Part shown: piece by piece, positions 36,237 to 45,544 of the stretch | Layout of the letters: each line of letters begins with the position of its first letter | Numbering within the stretch: position 1 is the stretch's first letter | NCBI GenBank assembly: GCA_019636675.1 | Contig: JAHBXC010000002.1 | Location: 434,001 to 498,000, forward strand | Length of the DNA stretch: 64,000 nt | Direction of reading: 5' to 3' | Source of the DNA: Phycisphaeraceae bacterium | GTDB taxonomy: Bacteria; Planctomycetota; Phycisphaerae; Phycisphaerales; UBA1924 | Program-made: the position numbers and the translations under genes | The notes under the pieces: generated by a model | Told to the model about the DNA's origin: nothing | What the model saw: the letters and a program-made list of their open reading frames with translations, nothing else | Databases searched by the model: none

Positions 36237-37075
36237 GCAAATCGCGCCTCATCCCGGCGGCCATCGCGTACGACTTCGACGGCACGCTCGCGCCCGGCAA
36301 TATGCAGGAGCGTGAGTTCATCCCCGATGTGCAGATCACGCCGCAGACGTTCTGGAAAGAGGTCAAGGCGCTCGCAGAAGCGCATGACATGGACGAGATC
36401 CTCGCGTACCTTGAACTGATGTTGCAGAAGGCGAACGAGCGCAAGATTCCGATCCGGAAGGAGACATTCGAGAGGTACGGCAAGGCGTTGCGGTTCTTCC
36501 CCGGGGTCGATGGCTGGTTCGATCGGATCAACAAGCACGCCAAGGGGCTCGGGCTGTCCCTCAAGCACTATGTGATCTCGTCGGGCCTGCGCGAGATGAT
36601 CAACGCCACGAGCATCGCGAAGCACTTCGCGTATGTGTTCGCGTCTGGCTTCCGGTACGACCACAACGGGGTCGCTTGCTGGCCCGCCCTCGCCGTCAAC
36701 TACACCACCAAGTCCCAGTACCTCTTCCGCATCAACAAGGGAATCCCGAACTCCTACGACAACTCGCAGATCAACAAGTTCATGCCCAACGCGGACCGAC
36801 CCCTCCCGTTCGAGAACATGATCTACCTCGGCGACGGCGAGACCGACATCCCGGCGATGAAGATGGTCACCTACCAGGGCGGGCGCGCGATCGCCGTTTA
36901 CCCGAAACGCAAGAAGGGCGCCAAGGAAGCGTCCCGTCTCCTCGTCGAGCAGCAACGCGCCAACGGCGCGGCGCCCGCCGATTACAACGAGAATTCCCCC
37001 CTCGACAAGGCCGTTAAGGCCTATCTCGAAGAGATCGCGGCCCGCTGGCGGTTCCGCGCGGCGGCGAAGGTGTGA
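36233..37075 (+). CDS. HAD-superfamily phosphatase embedded in restriction operon
   Basis: A 280-residue protein starting at ATG 36233 (GGAGGG just upstream). HAD motif I is YDFDGTLA (Asp14 nucleophile, Asp16), motif II lies in HYVISSGLRE, and motif IV is YLGDGETDIPAM. A helical cap domain follows motif I, as in phosphoserine-phosphatase-like HADs. It is locked into the operon: it overlaps the helicase stop by four bases and is four bases before the methyltransferase gene. A HAD phosphatase is not part of classic type III restriction. It might act on a nucleotide signal or a DNA or protein phosphate, but the substrate cannot be read from sequence. Confidence 0.8.
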   Translation: MSKSRLIPAAIAYDFDGTLAPGNMQEREFIPDVQITPQTFWKEVKALAEAHDMDEILAYLELMLQKANERKIPIRKETFERYGKALRFFPGVDGWFDRINKHAKGLGLSLKHYVISSGLREMINATSIAKHFAYVFASGFRYDHNGVACWPALAVNYTTKSQYLFRINKGIPNSYDNSQINKFMPNADRPLPFENMIYLGDGETDIPAMKMVTYQGGRAIAVYPKRKKGAKEASRLLVEQQRANGAAPADYNENSPLDKAVKAYLEEIAARWRFRAAAKV

Positions 37076-37079
37076 CGAC

Positions 37080-38804
37080 ATGAGCAGAGCGAAGACCCGG
37101 CTGGAACTGACCTGGATCGGCAAGGACGAGCGCCCGAAGCTCGAACCGCGCATCCTCCTCGAAGACCCTGCGCTGTCCTACCACGCGAAGGAGCGTCGCT
37201 CGAAGGACGACCTCTTCGACAACCGGCTGATCTTCGGGGACAACCTGCTCGCGCTCAAGGCCCTCGAAGCCGAGTTCGCCGGGAAGATCAAGTGCATCTA
37301 CATCGACCCGCCGTATAACATCGACGCCGCTCAGGGGCACTACCACGACAACCTTGAGCACTCGCAATGGCTGTCACTCATGCGTGACCGCTTTGAGCTC
37401 CTTAGGCGGCTATTGAGTGATGACGGATCGATGTGGGTCACCCTCGACGATGGTGAGGCACATTACTGCAAAGTCTTACTCGATGAGGTGTTTGGCAGAA
37501 CATGTTTTGTGACCTCGGTGGTCTGGCGGACCAGTGACAACAGCAACAACAACGCAAAAACGTTCTCGCTCGATCACAATTATCTGCTAGTGTACGGCAA
37601 GCGTCCTGACTGGACGCCAGAGTTCCTAGACGACCCTGCGAAGCGAGGTCATTTTAAGAACCCTGACAATGATCCCCGTGGCCCTTGGTTTGACGGCAAT
37701 CCGGTAAACAATCCAGCCCTTCGGCCAAATCTGCAGTTCGATCTGATTGGCCCGAATGGCGATGTGATAAAGTCACCTCCTAACGGGTGGCGATGGTCGA
37801 AGGAAACGATTGAAGAGAAGATGGCTGCGGGAGAGATTCGCTTCTCTCCGGATGGGAAGCGGCTTATTCGTCGCACCTATCTGCGGGACATGGTTGGTCT
37901 ACCTCCATCAAGTGTCTGGGTCGATGTCGACGAAACAGGACATAACCGACAGGCAAAGTACGAGTTAAAAGGGCTCTTTCCCGATGTGCCTGTCACTTCA
38001 CTCTTTCGAACTCCAAAACCCGAAAGACTGCTCAAGCGGGTGATTGAATTGGCGTCAAATCCCGGGGACTGGGTTCTCGACTCCTTCGCGGGCTCGGGCA
38101 CAACCGGCGCCGTGGCGCACAAGATGGGCCGCCGTTGGATCATGGTCGAACTCGGCGAGCATTGCCACACCCACATCATCCCGCGTATGCGCAAGGTGAT
38201 CGACGGCGAGGACAAGGGCGGCGTCACCGAGGCCACCGGCTGGCAGGGCGGCGGCGGGTTCCGGTACTCCAGACTCGCGCCGAGTCTGCTCAAGAAGGAC
38301 AAGTGGGGCCAGTGGGTCATCAACCCCGAGTACAACCCCGAGATGCTTGCCGCGGCCCTGTGCAAGGTCGAAGGGTTTCGCTACGAACCATCTACGACAG
38401 TCTTCTGGCAGCAGGGCCAATCGTCCGAGAGCGACTTCATCTATGTGACGACGCAGACACTGACCAAGGACATGCTCCGCCACCTCTCCGATGAGGTTGG
38501 GGACCGGCGTAGTCTCCTCGTGCTCTGCCGAGCGTTCAAGGCAAAGATCGGCAAGGGAGAGTTCCCGAACCTCACCGTGAAGAAGATCCCCAGGGCGATC
38601 CTCTCGAAGTGCGAGTGGGACCGCGACGACTACTCGCTGGAGGTCAAGGCGCTCCCCCCGGCGACGCCGGAACCCGCTCCCGACGCGATCCAGCCCAAGC
38701 CGTCGACGAGAGGCAAAGAGCGCAAGGCTATCCGCCGCAAGGTCGCGGCCGCGGCCCAGGGCGAGAAGCAGCCGGAACTGTTCCGCGAAGAAGGGGGGAA
38801 GTGA
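37080..38804 (+). CDS. mod: Type III-like DNA methyltransferase (Mod), mosaic gene
   Basis: A 574-residue beta-class adenine methyltransferase: the catalytic DPPY motif (76-79) precedes the SAM-binding motif DSFAGSGTTG (from 334), the order used by type III Mod proteins. IFGDNLLAL and a C-terminal Lys/Arg-rich tail are also typical. The middle third (about 37.39-38.06 kb, the region expected to hold target recognition) is markedly AT-richer, with codons such as TTA and ATA absent from its flanks. This suggests exchange of the specificity domain by recombination. It should methylate the host copies of the site cut by the Res protein encoded three bases downstream. Confidence 0.88.
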   Translation: MSRAKTRLELTWIGKDERPKLEPRILLEDPALSYHAKERRSKDDLFDNRLIFGDNLLALKALEAEFAGKIKCIYIDPPYNIDAAQGHYHDNLEHSQWLSLMRDRFELLRRLLSDDGSMWVTLDDGEAHYCKVLLDEVFGRTCFVTSVVWRTSDNSNNNAKTFSLDHNYLLVYGKRPDWTPEFLDDPAKRGHFKNPDNDPRGPWFDGNPVNNPALRPNLQFDLIGPNGDVIKSPPNGWRWSKETIEEKMAAGEIRFSPDGKRLIRRTYLRDMVGLPPSSVWVDVDETGHNRQAKYELKGLFPDVPVTSLFRTPKPERLLKRVIELASNPGDWVLDSFAGSGTTGAVAHKMGRRWIMVELGEHCHTHIIPRMRKVIDGEDKGGVTEATGWQGGGGFRYSRLAPSLLKKDKWGQWVINPEYNPEMLAAALCKVEGFRYEPSTTVFWQQGQSSESDFIYVTTQTLTKDMLRHLSDEVGDRRSLLVLCRAFKAKIGKGEFPNLTVKKIPRAILSKCEWDRDDYSLEVKALPPATPEPAPDAIQPKPSTRGKERKAIRRKVAAAAQGEKQPELFREEGGK

Positions 38805-38807
38805 TCG

Positions 38808-41603
38808 ATGGCATCGACCTTCACTTCCCCGAATCCCAAGGTGAACATGATCTCGAACCGGCTCTCGCTGCGCGACCCGCAGCGTGTGTCGCTCGACATC
38901 CTCGCGCAGTTGTGCGATGTGCTCCCCCTGGAGAAGACCAATTCGCCCGAGGAACTCAAGGCCGCGCTTGACGCGGTGAAGGCCCAGTTCCCGAACACCA
39001 CCGGCTTCGAGGACTTCGAGCGTGAGTTCCCCTCGCTCTGCTTCGCGCTCGCGACGGGCGTGGGCAAGACGCGCCTCATGGGCGCGTTCATCACCTACCT
39101 CTACCTCGTCGAGGGCGTCCGCCACTTCTTCGTGCTCGCGCCGAACCTGACGATCTACAACAAACTGATCGCCGACTTCACGCCCGGCACGCCGAAGTAT
39201 GTCTTCCAGGGAATCAGTGAGTTCGCGACCACGCCCCCGGAGGTCATCACCGGCGACAACTACGAGAGCGGCCGCGGCGTCCGGTCCGAGTCGTGGACCC
39301 AGGCGCAGGCGGACGCGACCGCCAATGCCGGGGGATTCCAACTCCGCTCGGGGGCGGCGTTGCGGCAGGCGCGCCTGTTCGGCGATGCTCCGGTTCACAT
39401 CAACATCTTCAACATCGCGAAGATCAACAGCGAAGCGCGCGGAGGGAAGTCCCCCCGCATCAAGCGGCTGAGCGAGTACATCGGCGAGAGTTACTTCGAG
39501 TACCTCTCCGGGCTGGACGACCTTGTGCTGCTGATGGATGAGAGCCACCGCTACCGCGCCAGCGCGGGCGTGCGGACGCTCAACGAGCTGAACCCGATCC
39601 TGGGACTGGAGCTCACGGCGACGCCGCAGGTGGAGTCGGGAGGGAAAAAGCCGGCCGAGTTTAAGAATGTCATCTACAGCTACCCGCTCTCCCTCGCTCT
39701 CAAGGACGGGTTCGTGAAGCAGCCCGCAGTGGCGACACGCCAGAACTTCAGCAAGGACAACTACGACGAGAAGGGGCTCGAGAAGCTCAAGCTCGAAGAC
39801 GGCGTCCGGATCCACGAGGACACCAAGGCGCATCTGGCCGCCTATGCGGCGCAGGCGTCGGCGAGGTTCGTCAAGCCCTTCGTGCTCGTGATCGCCAAGA
39901 CCGTCGAGCACGCCGAGGAACTGAAGCGCACCATCGAGGACGACGAATTCTTCAAGGGCCAGTACAAGGGCAAGGTGCTCGTCGTGCACTCAACGCAGAG
40001 CGGCGCCGAGAAGGACGAGGCCGTCGCGATGCTGCTCGAAGTCGAGCGTCCGGAGAACCCGATCGAGATCGTCATCCATGTGAACATGCTCAAGGAGGGC
40101 TGGGATGTCACCAACCTCTTCACGATCGTGCCGCTGCGAACCGCCGACTCGAAGACCCTCGTCGAGCAGTCCATCGGGCGCGGCCTGCGCTTGCCTTACG
40201 GACGGCGCACCGGAGTGTCGGCGGTCGATCGCCTGACGATCGTGGCGCACGACCGGTTCCAGGAGATCATCGACGAGGCGAACAAGCCCGACTCGATCAT
40301 CCGGGCGGACTTTGAGAAGGTCTACATCACCGAGGAGCGCACGGTGCCGGTCATCGCGACACCGGTGCTCCACCAACGCATCATGGGCGGGGCTGCCGCT
40401 CCGGACGGCCAGCCAACGCAGCCCGCGCTCTTCGAGAGCAAGGAAGACATCGTGGCGGCGGAGGCGACGCTGAGCGTCATCCGCGAGTTCGAGACACTCA
40501 GGAAGTCGGCCGATCTGCTCAAGCCTGAGGTGCAGAAGCAGATCGTGGAGCGGGTGAAGGCGACGGTGCTCCCCGCCCAGGGTGTGATCGAGGGGGTCGT
40601 CGCAACGGCCGACATCGAGAAGGTTGTCAAGAAAACCACAGACGCGTATGTCGAACTGAGCATCGACATCCCGCGCATCGTGGTGGTGCCGAAGGCGGGC
40701 GTGCAGACCGACATCGGGTTCCGCGACTTCGATCTCGACTGTCGAGCGGTTCGGCTCCAGCCGGTCGAAGACGACATCCTGATGAAGTACCTCGACGATA
40801 ACCGGGTCGAGATGCTCGCCCGGGGCACCGGCGTGGTCGCTGAAGCACGGCCCGAGGACTACCTCGTGCGGGGCCTTGTCGACTTCGATGATGTCAGTTA
40901 CGACGACCACGCCGAACTGCTCTACAAACTCGCCGGGCAGATGGTGGCCCACCTGCGGTCGTACCTGCCCGATGACGAGGCGGTCGAGAATGTGCTCCAG
41001 TACCACCAGCACCAACTCGTGAACATCATCCATGGGCAGATGGAGCAGCACAGCATCGAACCCGACGACGCCGAGTACGAGGCGATAGTCAGCAAGGGTT
41101 TCGGAACGATTCGGCCTGGCAGTTTCACCGCTATTGCGGGAGAGAAGGCCCGCCCCTTCCGCCAGCCGGTCGAAGACAAGCTCTACATCCGCTCGATCGT
41201 GTTCGAAGGCTTCGCGAAGTGCCTGCTCACCAAGCAGAAGTTCGACACCGATTCGGAGCGACGTTTCTCGGTCATTCTGGAGGATGACAAGAGCGTGCTG
41301 AAATGGGTCAAACCGGCGAAGGGCCAACTCCGCATCTTCGACTTCAAAGAATCGGCGTACGAGCCGGACTTCGTTGTCGAGACGAACAAGGAGAAGATCC
41401 TCGTCGAGGTCAAGCGGAAGACGGACATCGAGACGGACGAGGTGCAGGCGAAGGCCAAGGCGGCTCGTTTGTGGTGCGAGCGCGCCACGATCCATGCAAA
41501 AGAGCACGGGGCGAAGCCGTGGCGCTACCTGCTCATCCCGCACGATGTCATCAAGGACAACATGACGCTGGCGGCGCTCGCGTCGTCGTACGGGCAGCGT
41601 TGA
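38808..41603 (+). CDS. res: Type III-like restriction helicase-nuclease (Res)
   Basis: A 931-residue SF2 helicase with Walker A ATGVGKT (82-88), the box DESH at 244-247, LELTATPQ, and the motif VI region EQSIGRGLRLPYG. The C-terminus has a PD-(D/E)XK nuclease core, EPDFVVETNKEKILVEVK (Asp854, Glu867, Lys869). This order is that of type III restriction subunits, which translocate after binding unmethylated sites and cut DNA. It begins three bases after the mod stop. With the helicase and HAD genes upstream, it forms an unusual four-component operon. Confidence 0.9.
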   Translation: MASTFTSPNPKVNMISNRLSLRDPQRVSLDILAQLCDVLPLEKTNSPEELKAALDAVKAQFPNTTGFEDFEREFPSLCFALATGVGKTRLMGAFITYLYLVEGVRHFFVLAPNLTIYNKLIADFTPGTPKYVFQGISEFATTPPEVITGDNYESGRGVRSESWTQAQADATANAGGFQLRSGAALRQARLFGDAPVHINIFNIAKINSEARGGKSPRIKRLSEYIGESYFEYLSGLDDLVLLMDESHRYRASAGVRTLNELNPILGLELTATPQVESGGKKPAEFKNVIYSYPLSLALKDGFVKQPAVATRQNFSKDNYDEKGLEKLKLEDGVRIHEDTKAHLAAYAAQASARFVKPFVLVIAKTVEHAEELKRTIEDDEFFKGQYKGKVLVVHSTQSGAEKDEAVAMLLEVERPENPIEIVIHVNMLKEGWDVTNLFTIVPLRTADSKTLVEQSIGRGLRLPYGRRTGVSAVDRLTIVAHDRFQEIIDEANKPDSIIRADFEKVYITEERTVPVIATPVLHQRIMGGAAAPDGQPTQPALFESKEDIVAAEATLSVIREFETLRKSADLLKPEVQKQIVERVKATVLPAQGVIEGVVATADIEKVVKKTTDAYVELSIDIPRIVVVPKAGVQTDIGFRDFDLDCRAVRLQPVEDDILMKYLDDNRVEMLARGTGVVAEARPEDYLVRGLVDFDDVSYDDHAELLYKLAGQMVAHLRSYLPDDEAVENVLQYHQHQLVNIIHGQMEQHSIEPDDAEYEAIVSKGFGTIRPGSFTAIAGEKARPFRQPVEDKLYIRSIVFEGFAKCLLTKQKFDTDSERRFSVILEDDKSVLKWVKPAKGQLRIFDFKESAYEPDFVVETNKEKILVEVKRKTDIETDEVQAKAKAARLWCERATIHAKEHGAKPWRYLLIPHDVIKDNMTLAALASSYGQR

Positions 41604-41641
41604 TCAGGTCGAGTCACATAAGCGATGCGGAAGGGCGGCGA

Positions 41642-42211
41642 ATGGCACAAGAGTCATCAACACAAGATTTCATGTCAAGCCCGTACTTTCAAAGAATGCT
41701 CGTTGACGCACCCAATACTGAGCGCGATTTGGCAGATTTCAACAAGCGCTACGGTGACCTCATTAACGCTGACACCTCGGGGATGACTGTAATTCTGCGA
41801 TCCCACCTCATCGTCGAGCACTTCATCGACGAGTATCTCCCGAAGGCGCATCCGGGTGTTCAAGACTGGGATGCGGCTCGACTAACCTTCGCCCAGAAAG
41901 TTGCTTTCATAGACCACCCCCGATCCAATTTGACGATGGTGATGCCGGGAATCCGTGCGCTCAATCGAGCCAGGAACAAGATCGCCCATACTCTGGATGC
42001 TGCGCTCCCCCCCGGCGACCTACGGCCCATGGAAGAGTTCGTCCGCGTTTGGTATGGCGCTGCAGGGAAGCCAATACCCACAGGCATGGACGCGGTGCCC
42101 CATTTCGCGCTCACTGTCGCCGGTTTCCTACATGGGTCCAGTCGGATGATCGAGAGACACTCTCCGCAGGGAGGCATCATGGGCTTGCTGGCGTGGCACG
42201 AAATGGCGTAG
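41642..42211 (+). CDS. HEPN-like protein with Rx4H motif
   Basis: A 189-residue helical protein (ATG 41642). The segment ALNRARNKIAHTL carries Arg111-x4-His116 (RNKIAH), the RNase motif of HEPN domains found in many toxins and defence effectors. Its mixed codon use is less GC-rich than that of res. It lies 38 bases after res and could be co-transcribed. If active, it would cut RNA when restriction fails or is triggered. The HEPN assignment rests on the motif and helical pattern. The lack of an adjacent nucleotidyltransferase antitoxin leaves control unexplained. Confidence 0.6.
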   Translation: MAQESSTQDFMSSPYFQRMLVDAPNTERDLADFNKRYGDLINADTSGMTVILRSHLIVEHFIDEYLPKAHPGVQDWDAARLTFAQKVAFIDHPRSNLTMVMPGIRALNRARNKIAHTLDAALPPGDLRPMEEFVRVWYGAAGKPIPTGMDAVPHFALTVAGFLHGSSRMIERHSPQGGIMGLLAWHEMA

Positions 42212-42302
42212 CTGGCGCGAACTGGCTCAGCTACGAGGTGCGAACGCAGCAAACGGGGTGCGTTCGGGTACCCTGAAGTGCAGGCAAAGCGCGGGTTTCA
42301 GC
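42212..42302 (+). repeat. Direct repeat A bounding the RloC-like gene
   Basis: This 91-base segment is about 85-90% identical to 45442-45531. Both run from CTGGCGCGAACTGG to GCGGGTTTCAGC in the same orientation. Beyond these ends the two copies diverge at once, and only the right copy continues into the tRNA-Ile remnant. They bracket a single ATPase gene. Confidence 0.75.
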
Positions 42303-42438
42303 GGGGAGCATCACGCGGCCGAGGAAGGGGTCGCCGCGGTGAGCCCCATGGACGACGGCCGAAGACGGCAGAACAGTCGCGAACATAGTGCTTGAAACCT
42401 CTCGACTTTGGCGTCCCAAGAGAGCAGTATTATCCGCC

Positions 42439-45078
42439 ATGAGCTCGGTTCAATCACAGCCCGAAACCGTATTGGAAGCCATCCTTCGATGGTCCAAGAC
42501 TCGGCCGCTCTGGCTTCGAGACGCTCTACGTCGCGTCGTGCAGCAGGCTTCAATCACCGAAACGGACATTCAGGAGCTCAAGAGCATCTGTCTTGCTGAG
42601 CACGGCACAGACCCCGCTATCGCGAAGACGATGGCGACGACATTGGATGCGGCCGACCTTCCGGCCTCGCCAACAGCGGCAAACTCCGTGTCTCTCGTGT
42701 CAATCTCGGCCGTTGAGTTCGCGAACCAACTCGCTCCTGGCCAGACCCTCAGCATCGCACCCAGTGGCCTGACCGTGATTTACGGCGACAATGGGTCTGG
42801 AAAGTCGGGGTATTCGAGAATCCTCAAGCGGGCCTGTAGAGCCAGAAACCGCGGGGACCAAATCGAGCCCAACATCTTCGAGACGACGCCGAGACGCGGG
42901 GCGAAGGCTCGAATCGACTATCAGGCCGGTGCCGCGGCGAAGAACGTAGCTTGGTCCGACGGCCCGAACCCCGTTGTTCCTGAGCTCTCAGCCATCAGCG
43001 TCTTCGACTCGGAGTGTGCGGCCATACACGTCGAAGAGAAGAACGATGTGGCCTTCCGACCCCATGGCCTCGATGTACCCGAGCGGCTCGCGTCAATGTG
43101 CCAGCGGCTCAAGACTTCGCTTGAGGCTGATCGGCAGGCGGCTGCCGCAGAGCGTGACGCTGCATTTCAACTCCCAACTTGGACTGCCACTACATCCGTC
43201 GGCAAGGTGTTGTCCAGTCTTCGCCATGACACCAACTTCGAGAGCTTGCAGAAGCTCGCCATCATGAGCGATGCGGAGAAGAAGAGGCTCACAGACCTAC
43301 GCGAGGATCTCTCGAAGGACCCCGCGGCGGCCGCCAAGGAGGTTCGTCTCCGGATAGGTCGCCACAAGGCGGTTGCCACCTACCTCGAAACTGTCGAGGC
43401 TCAAACGTCCGAGGCCAAGTTGAGCGAACTGGCTCGGCTCGTCGCTGAATCGCGAACAAAGCGCGATGCAGCCAAGGTGGCCGCAGAATCGCTCTTCGCC
43501 GGAAGCCCGATTAAGGGTATCGGAAGTGAAACCTGGAGAGAGCTTTGGGAGTCGGCCCGCCGCTACTCCGAGAGTACTGCGTATCCGAAACAGAAATTTC
43601 CGGTGACGGCGAATGATGCCCACTGTGTGCTTTGCCATCAGCCGATTGGAGCAGAGGCGGCTGATCATCTCCACAAGCTCGAAGACTTTGTCAAAGCAGA
43701 TACCGAGAAGCTGGCGAAGGAGGCTCAATCGAAGGCCATGACCGCTTGGGAAGCCCTCAAGAGAGCAGAGGTGTGCACGGGTCCGTGTCGCGAAGGACTG
43801 AAAGAGCTCAAGCACCATGAGCCCGGTATGGCGGCAGATGTGAGACGCTTCGTCGTCGTCGCTGGCCTGAGAAAGCGACACGTGCTCAGGGCCATCGACG
43901 CACAGCAAAGCCCATCGCCGCTCGCGGCTGGAACGTCCCCACTGAAGGCACTTCGCGAGTTCATCCAGCGAGAATCTGAGAGAGCGTCTGCGTTGGAGAA
44001 AGCCGCGGTCGATGCGGCTCGCACGCAGCTCAAGAGCGAGTGTGCCGAGCTTCACGACCGGGAGCTCCTGGGGCCGTTGCTCCCGAAGGTGAAGGCGGAG
44101 ATTGAACGGCTATATCGTGTGAATACCATCGACAAGTGCATTGTTGCCACCAATACAAAACCCATCACGGAACTCGGAAACGGCCTCGCCGAGCAGGTGC
44201 TCACTCCGCAGCTTCGTGACCGCTTCACGGAAGAGCTAATCGGCCTCGCCGGCAGCAAGGTCAGGGCTGAACTCACGTACGCAGGAGGCAAAGCCGGCAC
44301 CCCACAGTACCAGGTGAGGCTCATCGCTCGACCTTCGGCGGATGTCGCCGGCGTTCTCAGCGAGGGTGAGTCGAAGTGTGTCGCACTGGCAGGTTTCTTG
44401 ACCGAGCTTGCAACCGCTGACCATCGCTCCGCCATCGTCTTCGATGACCCGGTGTCTTCACTTGACCACAAGTGGCGACAGAAGGTGGCGAAGCGGCTTG
44501 TCAAAGAGGGGCGCACTCGGCAGGTGGTCGTGCTCACACACGATATCGTGTTTGTGCATGACCTCTATGACCACGCGAGGAAAGAAGACGTCCCGTGCGA
44601 ACTTCGTAACCTCCGGCGCGATTCGACTGGTACGGGCGTCGTTGGTGACGGGCTGCCGTGGCTCGGCATGAAGGTTGAGGCCCGCTTGGATGCCTTGGGC
44701 AAAAGAGCACGAGCCGCGCGCACACTATTCGAGGCTGGTGACGAGGATGCGTACAACCGCGAGGTTGAGACCCTCTACAGCGACCTCAGGGCAACCTGGG
44801 AGCGAGCCCTTGAAGACGTAGCCTTTGGGAGAACCGTGCTCCGACACCGCGACTACATCGACTCCGGCGACCTTCGGAAAGTGAGCGTACTAACGCTTCA
44901 GGACTGCGACGACTTCCGTAAACACTTCCACAAGTGCTGCGATGTGACCAACTCGCACGACAGGTCTCCCGGTCGAAACCCCGAACACCCGGAGCCGACC
45001 GAGCTCCTCGAAGACATCAAGGCTCTGGAGGATTGGGTCAAAGACCTCCGTGAACGCCAGAAAGCCATCAAGCCGTAG
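42439..45078 (+). CDS. RloC-like AAA/ABC ATPase with zinc hook, candidate defence effector
   Basis: The protein is 879 residues from ATG 42439. The N-terminal helical domain (WSKTRPLWLRDALRRVV) precedes Walker A GDNGSGKS (116-123). A CVLC zinc hook (Cys396, Cys399) sits between coiled-coil arms, and the C-terminal ATPase half has LSEGESKCVAL (signature), AIVFDDPVSSLDH (Walker B) and VVVLTHD. The last 130 residues hold Arg784-x3-Glu788 and later His residues (FRKHFHKCC), loosely like the Arg-Glu-His triad of PrrC/RloC anticodon nucleases. RloC cleaves tRNA when DNA damage or phage shuts off restriction. Placement next to a restriction system fits. The nuclease part is inference. TATTAT lies six bases before the ATG, so a leaderless mRNA is possible. 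Confidence 0.72.
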   Translation: MSSVQSQPETVLEAILRWSKTRPLWLRDALRRVVQQASITETDIQELKSICLAEHGTDPAIAKTMATTLDAADLPASPTAANSVSLVSISAVEFANQLAPGQTLSIAPSGLTVIYGDNGSGKSGYSRILKRACRARNRGDQIEPNIFETTPRRGAKARIDYQAGAAAKNVAWSDGPNPVVPELSAISVFDSECAAIHVEEKNDVAFRPHGLDVPERLASMCQRLKTSLEADRQAAAAERDAAFQLPTWTATTSVGKVLSSLRHDTNFESLQKLAIMSDAEKKRLTDLREDLSKDPAAAAKEVRLRIGRHKAVATYLETVEAQTSEAKLSELARLVAESRTKRDAAKVAAESLFAGSPIKGIGSETWRELWESARRYSESTAYPKQKFPVTANDAHCVLCHQPIGAEAADHLHKLEDFVKADTEKLAKEAQSKAMTAWEALKRAEVCTGPCREGLKELKHHEPGMAADVRRFVVVAGLRKRHVLRAIDAQQSPSPLAAGTSPLKALREFIQRESERASALEKAAVDAARTQLKSECAELHDRELLGPLLPKVKAEIERLYRVNTIDKCIVATNTKPITELGNGLAEQVLTPQLRDRFTEELIGLAGSKVRAELTYAGGKAGTPQYQVRLIARPSADVAGVLSEGESKCVALAGFLTELATADHRSAIVFDDPVSSLDHKWRQKVAKRLVKEGRTRQVVVLTHDIVFVHDLYDHARKEDVPCELRNLRRDSTGTGVVGDGLPWLGMKVEARLDALGKRARAARTLFEAGDEDAYNREVETLYSDLRATWERALEDVAFGRTVLRHRDYIDSGDLRKVSVLTLQDCDDFRKHFHKCCDVTNSHDRSPGRNPEHPEPTELLEDIKALEDWVKDLRERQKAIKP

Positions 45079-45441
45079 ACGGTGATACCGACGAAGCCGT
45101 GCTCGGCCGGCCTTCCATGTCAGCTTGCTAATGCATGATAAAGGATGACGCAGTACCGCGCCGATGCACTTACTGAGCGAGCTGGATCGGCCGTGCTAAT
45201 GATCGTTGTCGAGTCGGGCTCGAATGCCCGGTATGCCTACGAGGATTTCTTCGCGGGGCTCGTCGTATCCGCACGGCTCTCTCGACAGTGCCGCTTGATC
45301 ACTTCCCAGATCCGGCGAGAGAGCCGAACCACTGCGATCAGCAATTCGAGCGGAATCGGGCTTGACCGTGTTAGGGTGTGTTTGGCACAACAGTCTTGAG
45401 GATTCCGGACGATCTAACTCGATCTTGTCCCCGGGGACGCT

Positions 45442-45531
45442 CTGGCGCGAACTGGCGCAGCGACGGGGTGCAAGCGCAGCAACAGGGTGCGTTCGGGTGC
45501 GCTGAAGTGCAGGCAAACCGCGGGTTTCAGC
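45442..45531 (+). repeat. Direct repeat B bounding the RloC-like gene
   Basis: This is the second copy of the 42212-42302 repeat. It ends 13 bases before the tRNA-Ile remnant and so probably includes the end of an integrated element. The stretch from 45079 to 45441 contains no gene that I can support. Confidence 0.75.
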
Positions 45532-45544
45532 CCGGCGCGTCTGG

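Noticed and set aside
38055..39989. Minus-strand frame opposite mod and res
   Set aside because: Spans the junction of two well-supported plus-strand genes and has no domain signature.
33071..41603. Assignment of the SNF2/methylase operon as DISARM or BREX
   Set aside because: No DrmA/B/C-like, PglZ-like or BrxC-like genes are visible; only the SNF2 helicase and a methylase are shared in type.
45145..45399. 84-codon plus-strand frame in the gap after the RloC-like gene
   Set aside because: No ribosome-binding site, no recognisable pattern and a composition near random; adjacent to repeats and a tRNA fragment.
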